In this document: piece after piece, positions 32,946-40,445 of the stretch
How positions within the stretch are numbered: position 1 is the first letter of the stretch
How the letters are laid out: the number at the start of each line of letters is the position of its first letter
Source: Pleurocapsa sp. PCC 7327
Lineage (GTDB): Bacteria; Cyanobacteriota; Cyanobacteriia; Cyanobacteriales; Microcystaceae
Reading direction: 5' to 3'
Length of the DNA: 64,000 nt
Assembly: GCF_000317025.1 (NCBI RefSeq)
Contig: NC_019689.1
Span: forward strand, 881,501 to 945,500
Notes under the pieces: generated by a model
Databases searched by the model: none
Seen by the model: the letters and a program-made list of their open reading frames with translations, nothing else
Told to the model about the DNA's origin: nothing
Translations under genes and position numbers: made by a program

Positions 32946-33824
32946 TTATTCAAACAATCCGCTAACAGGGATTCTTTGAGAGAAATGATTATTAGTTTCT
33001 GGTTCCTCGTGTTTGGCAACAGTGCGGAAGTCGTGCATTCCTTGGCTAAGATTTCTAGCTTTTTGGTAATTCCCGATATCTCCCTGTTCGAGAAAGTATT
33101 TAGCCGCCTTGCGAAAATCTTCAACCGCCATCTTGCGATGTCCGATATCTTTGTTGAGCATGCCTCGATGGAAGTAAGCATTGGCATAGGTGGGATCGAG
33201 GCGAATGGCTTCGCCGTAATCTTCAATGGCTTTTTGCTTGTCTCCCAAACGCTCTTGGCTAAATCCGCGTTGGAAATAGAATTCAGCCGAGTTGGGATTA
33301 GCTGACATTTTCTGGGTGATTTCTTGGATTTCTCGCATTTCCAGCACGACGGCTTCCAATTGCTTTTGTTGGGATTCTAGGGCGCGATCGAATTCGTTTA
33401 ACTTGTGAGTTTCTTGGTTGAGATTAGCTGTAAATTTCTGAAGTTCTCCAAGTTGTCCCGACAGGGTGTCGAGGCTAGTTTGATGGGCTTGCGTTTGCTG
33501 GCTCAGTTGAGCGACAGACTTTTGCTGAAATTGATTCAACTCGGCAATGCTCTTTTGTACGCTACTAAGTTGCTGGCTAATTTGCTGGTTTAATTGCGCG
33601 ATCGCGGCTTGCTGGCTGTCAGCCATCTGGGTCATCAGTTGCTTGCGATTGAAAACATGAAGGGCAACTGAGGCAGATAGCGGAATCGCAGCGAAGGCAA
33701 CTTGTTGAAAAACGAGCGAGGCAACCGAGCCGCCAGCAGCACTAACTAAGGCAATAATATCTAAAGTATTTAACCCAGAAGCGTTTTTGGCGGTTGCTTG
33801 GGGATTTTCTAATGGCTTTTCCAT
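32946..33824 (-). CDS. TPR and coiled-coil membrane protein of the Pap operon (slr0151 equivalent)
   Basis: A 292-aa protein: a hydrophobic region at about 20-58 (DIIALVSAAGGSVASLVFQQ and on), a long Gln-rich coiled coil (about 65-165) and at least two TPR motifs near the C-terminus (AEFYFQRGFSQERLGDKQKA, then ANAYFHRGMLNKDIGHRKMA). The Synechocystis equivalent Slr0151 is a TPR protein tied to PSII assembly and repair. The order with the two ferredoxins upstream and the kinase downstream is the same. The protein probably sits on the thylakoid membrane and scaffolds PSII intermediates; that role is taken from the family. Confidence 0.85.
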   Translation of the reverse strand: MEKPLENPQATAKNASGLNTLDIIALVSAAGGSVASLVFQQVAFAAIPLSASVALHVFNRKQLMTQMADSQQAAIAQLNQQISQQLSSVQKSIAELNQFQQKSVAQLSQQTQAHQTSLDTLSGQLGELQKFTANLNQETHKLNEFDRALESQQKQLEAVVLEMREIQEITQKMSANPNSAEFYFQRGFSQERLGDKQKAIEDYGEAIRLDPTYANAYFHRGMLNKDIGHRKMAVEDFRKAAKYFLEQGDIGNYQKARNLSQGMHDFRTVAKHEEPETNNHFSQRIPVSGLFE

Positions 33825-33869
33825 AGTGTCACGCTACCTTTCAATAAAATGTTCTAAATTATTTACAAA

Positions 33870-34184
33870 CTATGAGAGATATTTTTCTGCTTGATGGGTA
33901 AGGATCGTACAATCTGAGGCCGGAGAACAAGAACACAGAAGAACGAAACCAGCCTTGATTTCGTCAGATTTTAGGAAGCTTGAGGCTTGTCCTGTTTGCT
34001 CTACTTTCCCCTCAACGACTTTACCCAGACAGTCGAAACAAGAACCCGCTCGACAAGAGTAAGGAAGTTCTATTTCTCTTTCTTGTGCGGCATCGAGAAT
34101 GAATTGGTCGCTAGGAACTTGAATCGCTTCCTGAGTTCCCTTGGCTTCGTTGACTAAAGTGACGGAAAAGGTTTTGTCGTTCAT
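33870..34184 (-). CDS. Plant-type 2Fe-2S ferredoxin of the Pap operon (slr0150 equivalent)
   Basis: A 104-aa ferredoxin. The cluster cysteines are C44, C49, C52 (YSCRAGSCFDC) and C84 (VLLCSC). This is the chloroplast-type spacing C-x4-C-x2-C. The C-terminal half is less like PetF1, and the region near C86 and C92 adds two extra cysteines. As slr0150 in Synechocystis it belongs to the PSII-assembly operon rather than being the main photosynthetic ferredoxin. It lies 46 bp upstream of the TPR gene and 35 bp downstream of the phycobilisome-fold gene. Confidence 0.87.
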   Translation of the reverse strand: MNDKTFSVTLVNEAKGTQEAIQVPSDQFILDAAQEREIELPYSCRAGSCFDCLGKVVEGKVEQTGQASSFLKSDEIKAGFVLLCSCSPASDCTILTHQAEKYLS

Positions 34185-34218
34185 AATCTAGAAAATTGAG
34201 CTGAGAGAGTAGACTGAG

Positions 34219-34692
34219 TTAAGCAGCGCCCAAAACCGCGCGATCGAGTTGCAAGACAGGGAGCATGAGTGCTGCTTCCTCAGCACTCAGATATAGTTTG
34301 ATAACATCTTGAATGAGCAGATAGTTGATCTGAGCGTATTTGGTATAGCCAAAAGACTTGACGATGGTTTTGTACCAGAGCAACAGACCGTCTTGCAGGC
34401 GATCCAAGTCATCAAATAGCATGAAAGTAGCAGAGCAGCGCAACATATTTGTCATGTCTCGACGGCAGATTTCGGTAATATCCTTTCCGTTCAGCTCAAA
34501 GAGATTTTCATTGCGACTGCGCTTTTGAGCTTCCCACCGATGAATGATTTGCTCTTCATTATCCCGAATCTTCTCGTAAGCGCTCAGACGATCTTTGACA
34601 GATTCAAGATATGCTTCGAGAAACTGTAACTCTTTGTCAGTAGCGTAACGACCTTCAACGTCCACACTCAAACGAGCCAATTGTTTCAACAT
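34219..34692 (-). CDS. Phycobilisome-fold protein of the Pap operon (slr0149 equivalent)
   Basis: A 157-aa all-helical protein with the globin-like phycobilisome subunit layout: RYATDKELQFLEAYLES, then NLFELNGKDITEICRRDMTN, MLRCSATFMLFDD and LLLWYKTIVKSFGYTK. The latter two blocks correspond to the helices around the chromophore site of phycobiliproteins, but the chromophore-binding Cys in its usual R/C context is not evident (one Cys in ICRRD, one in LRCSA). It may therefore be a bilin-free structural relative. In Synechocystis slr0149 is in the operon with slr0144-slr0152. It acts in PSII assembly by family association only. Confidence 0.82.
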   Translation of the reverse strand: MLKQLARLSVDVEGRYATDKELQFLEAYLESVKDRLSAYEKIRDNEEQIIHRWEAQKRSRNENLFELNGKDITEICRRDMTNMLRCSATFMLFDDLDRLQDGLLLWYKTIVKSFGYTKYAQINYLLIQDVIKLYLSAEEAALMLPVLQLDRAVLGAA

Positions 34693-34779
34693 TGTCCTAA
34701 ATTTCCTCGATCAAACTGTTAATTATTAATTAATAGCTGTGGCATTCATCCCACTAACGACTAACCATTAACCAACCAA

Positions 34780-35262
34780 TTAAGCGTCTTTCGTTTTCGC
34801 CAGATACTCCGAGACTTGTCCCTTCGTATCTTTGAGTTGGGTAATCATGGTACGGGTGATTAACTTTCCGGCTTCGACTAAAACGGCACCAGTTAAAGGA
34901 TGCAGAATATCTTGTTCGGCTCGACGACCGATCAAGGATTCAACGTCTTCGATTTGGTTGACGTAAGTACCGGAAGGCAACTCAATCACAACTCCCTCTC
35001 CCATTACCCTTGCCTGGCAAGCTAGGCGAGATAATTGATTGCAGGTGGTAATGACTTCGAGGGTTCGCTGTTCTCGGCGATTCATTGGAGACAAGCTCTC
35101 CATGCCTTCTTTAATAAATACGTGGCAAGTGGCACACATTCCCCGACCGCCGCATTCTTTCATGATGTTCAACTCATTTTTGAGCAACCCAGACAAAAGA
35201 TTGTCGTTAGTTTGGATAGCTATTTCTGTGTTAATGGGGTCGAGCTTAACGACTTTAGCCAC
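34780..35262 (-). CDS. 2Fe-2S ferredoxin of the Pap operon (slr0148 equivalent)
   Basis: A 160-aa protein with a 2Fe-2S fold: C37-x5-C43-x2-C46 (ECGGRGMCATCH) and C82 in RLACQARV. This is the adrenodoxin/ISC-like spacing, different from the other ferredoxin in the operon. About 60 extra residues follow the cluster domain (to AKTKDA) and hold helices (RRAEQDILHPLTGAVLVEAG, KLITRTMITQLKDTKG). Two ferredoxins with different cluster spacing in one operon point to separate redox partners. The start at 35262 follows a TATCC-rich, A/T-rich leader with AGGA. Confidence 0.85.
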   Translation of the reverse strand: MAKVVKLDPINTEIAIQTNDNLLSGLLKNELNIMKECGGRGMCATCHVFIKEGMESLSPMNRREQRTLEVITTCNQLSRLACQARVMGEGVVIELPSGTYVNQIEDVESLIGRRAEQDILHPLTGAVLVEAGKLITRTMITQLKDTKGQVSEYLAKTKDA

Positions 35263-35281
35263 TTAATTTATCCTCCTATGA

Positions 35282-35944
35282 TTAGTTTCCGCACAGTAGT
35301 TCCATAATCTTGTTATGGTCGTGTCCTTCTTCTCGCCATGCTTCTACGGATTCGAGTCGCTCGGCTAAACCTAAGATAAAAAAGTTGCATTCTGCACCCA
35401 TCGATTCGCAGGCAGTTTGCACGCAGTGCAAGTTGCGTCCGGTTAGCTGGCTGAAGAAGGCGCTCAGAATCCCTGCTTCAAAAAAACACATAGGTTGCTT
35501 TCCCGAAGGAGCCACTCGAGCAAAGGCAGAATTCTCAACTTTGACAGCCAGAAATCCTTTTTGGTAGAAATCGAAGTCGATATCGATAACGCCCCAACCG
35601 TGGGTTTTCCAACATTGCTTAACGCATTGTAAGAACTCTACCATCTCCATCTGAGCGATAGGCTTGCCATAGTATTCGCCAACTTCCTCAGCGAATCGCT
35701 TGAAGAAGCTCTTGCCCCACCAGCGACCGCAGTTGAACATAACTAATCCCGATCCTTCTTGACCGACTTCTTGTTCGAGTCCTGTATAAATGGCTTGCAA
35801 CAGCGTATGGGGTAAGGCCAGCAAGCGAGAGCCACTGCGGTTTTCAATCAGACCGAATTCAAATTCGCCTTTAACGTAGGCATCGGGAGCGAAATAATTT
35901 CCTAGCGAGGAACGTTCTTTAACTAAAGTTGCAATATTAATCAT
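35282..35944 (-). CDS. V4R-domain protein of the Pap operon (slr0147 equivalent)
   Basis: A 220-aa protein with a V4R (4-vinyl reductase) domain: VMFNCGRWWGKSFFKRFAEE, VIDIDFDFYQKGFLAVKVEN, and the closing FFEAGILSAFFSQLTGRNLH with CESMGAECNFFILG. V4R domains bind small molecules and occur with bacteriochlorophyll enzymes; here the domain stands alone. The ATG at 35944 (MINIATLVKER) is preferred to 35998, since the longer form would overlap the preceding gene by 35 bp and an AGGA lies before the shorter start. It is paralogous to the V4R protein at the head of the operon (36841-37563). Confidence 0.85.
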   Translation of the reverse strand: MINIATLVKERSSLGNYFAPDAYVKGEFEFGLIENRSGSRLLALPHTLLQAIYTGLEQEVGQEGSGLVMFNCGRWWGKSFFKRFAEEVGEYYGKPIAQMEMVEFLQCVKQCWKTHGWGVIDIDFDFYQKGFLAVKVENSAFARVAPSGKQPMCFFEAGILSAFFSQLTGRNLHCVQTACESMGAECNFFILGLAERLESVEAWREEGHDHNKIMELLCGN

Positions 35945-35963
35945 TATTTTTCCTACCCCGTTA

Positions 35964-36452
35964 TCAGTTGTTAGTATTGGCTTCAACGGACGCTTCACCC
36001 ACCAGGGTTTTATAGGCTTGTGCCAGGAAAGGTTGAATTAGGACGAATTGCTCGGCGGGTAGTTCTTGTTGCAAGCTGAAGATTAACGATTCGTAAAGGT
36101 GCTTTTCAATTGCCTCCATTTGGTGAGCTTTGACGATATCGGTGAGCCATTCGAGCAGGCGGCGCTCTAAATATTCGGGATTGTTTAGCAGCATTGCCAT
36201 AGCACAGTAGCGCATGACTGAGAGCCAGTGCTTGAGCGCGCGTTCTAGAGTTTTAGAGTTTTCATTAGGAAAAGTTTCTAGCAGTTTGTCGGCAACGGGT
36301 TGGAAAACAACGACTTCCTGGTCGCGCAAGGATTTATAGGTTTCGAGTCGTTTGGCTAAAGACGAAACCTGAAGATTGAAAGCGTTAATTTCCATGGGTT
36401 GCAGGTAGCGATCTTCGGCTTGTTGAAACAAAGCCTCAAAGTCAGTATGCAT
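35964..36452 (-). CDS. Phycobilisome-fold protein of the Pap operon (slr0146 equivalent)
   Basis: A 162-aa helical protein similar in layout to the slr0149 equivalent: EDRYLQPMEINAFNLQVSSL, the middle RALKHWLSVMRYCAMAML block and LLEWLTDIVKAHQM. The RYCAMAML block aligns with phycobiliprotein helix E around the bilin cysteine, but no further chromophore motif is clear. The operon thus carries two such proteins. It overlaps nothing and sits 11 bp downstream of the triple-repeat gene. Role in PSII assembly is by family. Confidence 0.8.
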   Translation of the reverse strand: MHTDFEALFQQAEDRYLQPMEINAFNLQVSSLAKRLETYKSLRDQEVVVFQPVADKLLETFPNENSKTLERALKHWLSVMRYCAMAMLLNNPEYLERRLLEWLTDIVKAHQMEAIEKHLYESLIFSLQQELPAEQFVLIQPFLAQAYKTLVGEASVEANTNN

Positions 36453-36463
36453 AGGAGTTCTTT

Positions 36464-36844
36464 CTAAAATAAATCGGATAAATTACTGAGTTTCATTTGT
36501 TGGTTTCGAGAAGGGATGGGATTCGACGCAGGAGTAGATTTGCGAGAGGCAAGAGGAGCCATTCCTGGTTTGCCGTCCCATGCGCTCATTTGGAAAAATT
36601 CGCCAACTGACAGGATAAGTGACAGTTCTTTAGGTGCCTGCTGGTAGAAAATTTGCTTGCCGAGAAGCTTGCCTTCCCAGTTACTTTGGTTGAGAAAGTC
36701 TTCGAGACTCAGACACAGCCAGGAAGTTGGCGCGATCGCACTTTCAAAAAACTCTCCTTGTGCGGCAAGCTGACGACCTTCCCAATTGGAATTGCCAAAA
36801 AAATCTTGGACGCTTAGGCATTGCCAGAAAGTTACCTCATTCAT
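36464..36844 (-). CDS. Triple-repeat protein of the Pap operon (slr0145 equivalent)
   Basis: A 126-aa protein built from three related units of about 20-30 residues: FWQCLSVQDFFGNSNWEG (6-23), SWLCLSLEDFLNQSNWEG (41-58) and LSLILSVGEFFQMSAWDG (74-91). Each has the pattern W/L-x-CLS(V/L)-x-(D/E)-F(F/L)-x2-S-(N/A)-W-(E/D)-G. The C-terminal 35 residues are polar. No known fold comes to mind. It overlaps the upstream V4R gene by 4 bp (ATGA), so translation is coupled. In Synechocystis slr0145 sits in the same place. Confidence 0.8.
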   Translation of the reverse strand: MNEVTFWQCLSVQDFFGNSNWEGRQLAAQGEFFESAIAPTSWLCLSLEDFLNQSNWEGKLLGKQIFYQQAPKELSLILSVGEFFQMSAWDGKPGMAPLASRKSTPASNPIPSRNQQMKLSNLSDLF

Positions 36845-37563
36845 CTGAGTTCCCCATCTTGCAAGCGCGTTTCAATATCTCGTGCTGTCGCGCCTTCGTG
36901 CATCCAGAAGGTAGCGGCATCGAGGCGGTCTTGTTTGCCTAAGAGGAACTTGCAGTAGGTTTCTCCCATGGCGTAGCATTGGATCTCAATGCAGTTCAAT
37001 TCTTTTTTAACTAGGCTGCTGAAGAACCCGGCTAGAAGACCTGCATAGATGTGACAGACGGGTTTGCCAACATCGCCTAATGTCCGGGCTACGGCTGAAT
37101 CGAAGATGTTGACGAACATAAAGCCATTTTTTTGATCGCTCAGGTCGAAATCCCAGTTGCCCCAGCCTTGAGCGGTAAAGGGCCACCACCACGCTTCTAG
37201 CACGTAGGGCAGATTGAGTTGGCTGATTTCGGTCTCATACTCGTACTCTTTGATAAACCAGTTTCGGAAAAATTCGGCATCTCTTTTGCCCCATTCTTTG
37301 CCAATGTTGTACATAACAACGCCAGAGGCATTACCGACTTCTTGCTCTAAACCTTCGATCAATCCGACGATGAAGTCTTCGCTCGCTAAAATGTTACGGG
37401 ATTCGTTCCAATCGAGAATTTCTCCGCTTTGAGTTTGGAAGACGAAGAAATCTTCCCAGCGAAAGTGATGGTGCTTTTTAGGATATTTCTTTTTTAGAGT
37501 ATGTTCTGCTGTTTTGAGAAAGAGTTTTTGACCGGGGTTGGAATTGGTTGGAGTATAGACCAT
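36841..37563 (-). CDS. V4R-domain protein heading the Pap operon (slr0144 equivalent)
   Basis: A 240-aa V4R-domain protein: DFFVFQTQSGEILDWNESRN, VVMYNIGKEWGKRDAEFFRN, WDFDLSDQKNGFMFVNIFDS and the closing IYAGLLAGFFSSLVKKELNC with CYAMGETYCKFLLG. It is the first gene of the nine-gene minus-strand operon whose Synechocystis counterpart slr0144-slr0152 is involved in PSII assembly. Slr0144 is the V4R member associated there with PSII intermediates and possibly chlorophyll. Its start at 37563 is followed upstream by a leader that can form a stem-loop (37587-37620). Confidence 0.87.
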   Translation of the reverse strand: MVYTPTNSNPGQKLFLKTAEHTLKKKYPKKHHHFRWEDFFVFQTQSGEILDWNESRNILASEDFIVGLIEGLEQEVGNASGVVMYNIGKEWGKRDAEFFRNWFIKEYEYETEISQLNLPYVLEAWWWPFTAQGWGNWDFDLSDQKNGFMFVNIFDSAVARTLGDVGKPVCHIYAGLLAGFFSSLVKKELNCIEIQCYAMGETYCKFLLGKQDRLDAATFWMHEGATARDIETRLQDGELR

Positions 37564-37586
37564 AGGATAAATATCCTCATGTTTAT

Positions 37587-37620
37587 CAAGCTAATCTATA
37601 AGCTTAAATTTCTTAGCTTG
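37587..37620 (-). promoter_or_regulatory. Leader stem-loop upstream of the Pap operon
   Basis: CAAGCTAA (37587-37594) pairs with TTAGCTTG (37613-37620), and further out CCATAGGAT (37560-37568) can pair with ATCCTATGG (37627-37635), crossing the start codon of the first gene. The nested repeats could be an operator or an RNA structure that covers the ribosome site. No known riboswitch is recognised. Confidence 0.4.
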
Positions 37621-37807
37621 ATATCATCCTATGGGAATCTTTCTTTGAGACCATCGGTAGTAATAGGGAATTAACTCGCTGAATTTTCTTAGGGTTCCGC
37701 GATTGTACTTAGATTATTTGTGACGGCTGTCAATGACATTTATGGAAAGTCTGTAGGCTGATAAACTTTTACTTAAATATCTGTAATGTGTATTAATTAA
37801 TAAATCG

Positions 37808-38419
37808 TTATCTATCAGCTTGTAAGCCCTCAGTCAACATTTGCGTTGTAAAGCTAGCTAAAGCTTCTACCGTACTGTTTTCTGGAACTTTAATCTGACC
37901 GTCAACGAGCAGCATGGCTAAGCCGTGTACCAAAGACCAAGCAACCCAGGCTAATCCCTTGGGATTTTCCTCACGAAACGCTCCGGCTTTTTGACCTTCA
38001 ATAATGACATTGACTAGCATCATAAAGGCTGTTGTGGCTGCTTCGCTCAAGGCAGGATATTGCCCTTCATCTTTCTGAGAATAGCGAAACATGACCTCGT
38101 ATTCGCAGGGATGCGCGATCGCGTATTGCACGTATGCAACGCCAATGGCTTGCAATCGTTGGGAATGCTCGTTCGGGATTTTCTCTAGGGTTTGGAGCAA
38201 ATAGTTACTCATCTCTTGAAACCCTTTTTCGGCAACGGCTGCCAAGAGAGCTTCGCGATCGGCAAAATGTCGATAGGGAGCAGTATGAGACACACCGATG
38301 CGCCGCGCCACTTCTCTGAGCGACCAATTGCTCATGCCTCGTTCTGCGATTAATTCTATAGCCGTGTCAATCAAAGCTTGGCGTAGATCTCCGTGGTGAT
38401 AGGTTTTTTTAGACTGCAT
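37808..38419 (-). CDS. TetR/AcrR family repressor
   Basis: A 203-aa TetR-type regulator. The N-terminal helix-turn-helix is ALIDTAIELIAERGMSNWSL followed by REVARRIGVSHTAPYRHFADR (about 15-55), the ligand domain is helical with ATTAFMMLVNVIIEGQKAGAF and WVAWSLVHGLAMLLVDGQ. It is divergent from the small gene and the flavoprotein gene at 38.5-40.4 kb, and two copies of an 18-bp palindromic site lie in the gap. It probably represses that unit and itself. Ligand unknown. Confidence 0.88.
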   Translation of the reverse strand: MQSKKTYHHGDLRQALIDTAIELIAERGMSNWSLREVARRIGVSHTAPYRHFADREALLAAVAEKGFQEMSNYLLQTLEKIPNEHSQRLQAIGVAYVQYAIAHPCEYEVMFRYSQKDEGQYPALSEAATTAFMMLVNVIIEGQKAGAFREENPKGLAWVAWSLVHGLAMLLVDGQIKVPENSTVEALASFTTQMLTEGLQADR

Positions 38420-38460
38420 AGGATTTCGTAATTTTTCTTAACTCTATTTTCACCTATCAA

Positions 38461-38513
38461 TGTTGACAGTGTAAACATATTGGTGCTAGATTAAATGTTA
38501 ACAGTGTAAACAT
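38461..38513 (+). promoter_or_regulatory. Twin TetR-type operators over a sigma-70-like promoter
   Basis: TGTTGACAGTGTAAACAT (38461-38478) and TGTTAACAGTGTAAACAT (38496-38513) differ at one base and start 35 bp apart. Each is an imperfect palindrome (TGTTnACA / TGTAAACA). The first holds a TTGACA -35 box (38463-38468); an 18-bp spacer leads to TAGATT (38487-38492) as -10. Bound repressor would cover the promoter. They lie between the divergent TetR gene and the flavoprotein unit. Confidence 0.75.
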
Positions 38514-38550
38514 GCATGAAGAACCCATTTATCTAGGTGGAGGCATCACG

Positions 38551-38748
38551 ATGTCTAACAGCTACAGCAACGAAGACGTACAACAGATTCTGCGACAGGC
38601 AACGACTCTTGAGCAGGAGAATTCTATCTCGCGAGAGCAACTTCAAGAAATCGCAGCTGAAGTCGGCATTTCGGCACTGCATGGAGCCTTTGTTTATGGC
38701 ACAGATGAGAAAACTGCTCAATTGGAGCGAATTAGTTGTTTTCATTGA
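38551..38748 (+). CDS. Small protein, probably truncated, ahead of the flavoprotein gene
   Basis: A 65-aa product from ATG 38551 with a good GGTGGAGG ribosome site upstream. The segment SNEDVQQILRQATTLEQENS plus REQLQEIAAEVGIS matches the N-terminal part of a common cyanobacterial family that normally continues with a helix and a two-helix membrane domain; here the sequence after EVGIS (ALHGAFVYGTDEK and on) is unrelated and ends at 38748. It looks like a truncated or frameshifted form kept as a leader of the operon. It is under the twin operators and 50 bp upstream of the next start. Confidence 0.55.
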   Translation: MSNSYSNEDVQQILRQATTLEQENSISREQLQEIAAEVGISALHGAFVYGTDEKTAQLERISCFH

Positions 38749-38798
38749 ACTTTTGCGATGCGATCGCGCCAAAAACAGTAGATTCAGGAGGAAATAAT

Positions 38799-40445
38799 AT
38801 GAATACCTCACACTACGACATAATCCTAATTGGTTCGGGGATGGGCGCTCTAACCGTTGCAAGCCTAATGGCACAGATGCGAGGGAAAAAAGTCTTAGTC
38901 CTAGAACGCCATTTCAAAGCAGGCGGATATACTCATTCCTTCAAACGACAACAGTTTCATTGGGATGTCGGCATTCACTATGTCGGACAAATGGGAGAAG
39001 GTTCTCAAATGCGCCGCTTGTTCGATCTAGTGACTCAAGGACGAGTTGGCTGGCAAAAAATGCCCGATTTGTTTGAGAAGTTCGTCTATCCCGACTTCAC
39101 CTTTAATCTATACAGCAATAAAGAACGCTATATTCGGGATTTAATCGAGCAATTCCCCGAAGAAGAAAAAGCGATTCGCCAATATTTCCGCGATACGGCT
39201 AAAGCAGCGATCGCTCTTGGGATGCAGGCAACCAGCGAATCTGGTGGCTGGTTGAAGTTGCTCGGTGCCATTGTCAACCTATTTAATCCTCCCAGACTAA
39301 ACCTAACGACTCAGGAATATTTAGACAGACATTTTCAAAATCCCAAACTGAAAGCCTTATTAGTGTCTCAATGGGGAACTTACGGACTTCCACCAAGCAA
39401 GAGTTCTTTTGCCGTTCACTCGGCGATCGCGCAACATTATTTAGAGGGGGCATACTATCCCGTTGGCGGTGCGGGTAATATTGCAGCCAGCGTTCGAGAG
39501 ACTGTAGAAGCGAGCGGGGGTAAGATTCTTTTAAATCGGGAAGCTACCGAGATTTTAATAGAATATGGAAAAGCTGTAGGGGTAAGGGTTCGCAAAGTCA
39601 ATGCCAAGGAAGAGACTTTTGAGGAATATTATGCCCCCGTTATTGTCAGTAATGTAGGAGCGACGGCTACTTATCTCAAACTAATTCCCAGCGATTATCC
39701 TATTCCTTTCCGCGAGTCGCTGCGACGCTTTGTAGGGCAGCATTCCCCAGTGACGAATATTACCCTGTATTTAGGATTTTCCGAAGATCCGCGCCAACTA
39801 GGATTTCAAGGGGAAAATCACTGGATTTACGAGAGTTTTGACCACGATAGTATTTATAATCGCCGGGGTGAGTGGATTGAGAATGGAAAACCGATGGGAG
39901 TTTATCTATCGTTTCCATCGCTCAAAGATCCCCAGGCGAAAGCTCATACCGCAGAAATTATTGCTTGGGCAGATTATGAAACATTTGCTCGCTGGCGGAA
40001 GCAACCTTGGTTGAAACGAGATGAGGAGTATCGGGCACTCAAGCAGCAGTTGAGCCAATCGTTAATCGACTTGGTAGATCGTCATTATCCCGGATTTGCA
40101 AAGATTGTTGAATATCAAGAACTTTCAACGCCGCTAACTAACGAGCATTTTACAGGACACGATCGCGGGGGAATTTATGGACTGCCTATTGCTCCCGAAC
40201 GCTTTGAGAAGGAAAATGCTGCTTGGACTCATCCGAAAACTCCCGTACCGGGACTATATCTAACGGGCGCGGATTTGTTTATGGGAGGCATTGTTCCTGC
40301 CATGATGGGCGGCGTAGTTACTGTAGCCAATCTCCCGGATGGGATTTCTCTGCCTCAAGTCTTCATGGCAGCGAGACAGTTCAAAGCAGCAATGGAGAAA
40401 CAGGAGTCTCACCTGACGCGCACGCCGAGTGCCTTGTCCCAATGA
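38799..40445 (+). CDS. Carotene isomerase / retinol saturase-like flavoprotein
   Basis: A 548-aa FAD-dependent protein of the phytoene desaturase/CrtISO/RetSat family: dinucleotide motif IILIGSGMGALTVASLM (8-24), KKVLVLERHFKAGGYTHSF, GIHYVGQMGEG, YYPVGGAGNIAASVRETVE and closing GLYLTGADLFMGGIVPAMMG for FAD binding. A ribosome site AGGAGGA lies at 38787-38793 before ATG 38799. The GYTHSF block and HYVG match the all-trans-retinol saturase/CrtISO side rather than CrtI. The substrate (carotenoid, retinoid-like or other polyene) is not known. It is probably TetR-controlled and converges with the cyclase gene, overlapping it by 37 bp. Confidence 0.85.
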   Translation: MNTSHYDIILIGSGMGALTVASLMAQMRGKKVLVLERHFKAGGYTHSFKRQQFHWDVGIHYVGQMGEGSQMRRLFDLVTQGRVGWQKMPDLFEKFVYPDFTFNLYSNKERYIRDLIEQFPEEEKAIRQYFRDTAKAAIALGMQATSESGGWLKLLGAIVNLFNPPRLNLTTQEYLDRHFQNPKLKALLVSQWGTYGLPPSKSSFAVHSAIAQHYLEGAYYPVGGAGNIAASVRETVEASGGKILLNREATEILIEYGKAVGVRVRKVNAKEETFEEYYAPVIVSNVGATATYLKLIPSDYPIPFRESLRRFVGQHSPVTNITLYLGFSEDPRQLGFQGENHWIYESFDHDSIYNRRGEWIENGKPMGVYLSFPSLKDPQAKAHTAEIIAWADYETFARWRKQPWLKRDEEYRALKQQLSQSLIDLVDRHYPGFAKIVEYQELSTPLTNEHFTGHDRGGIYGLPIAPERFEKENAAWTHPKTPVPGLYLTGADLFMGGIVPAMMGGVVTVANLPDGISLPQVFMAARQFKAAMEKQESHLTRTPSALSQ

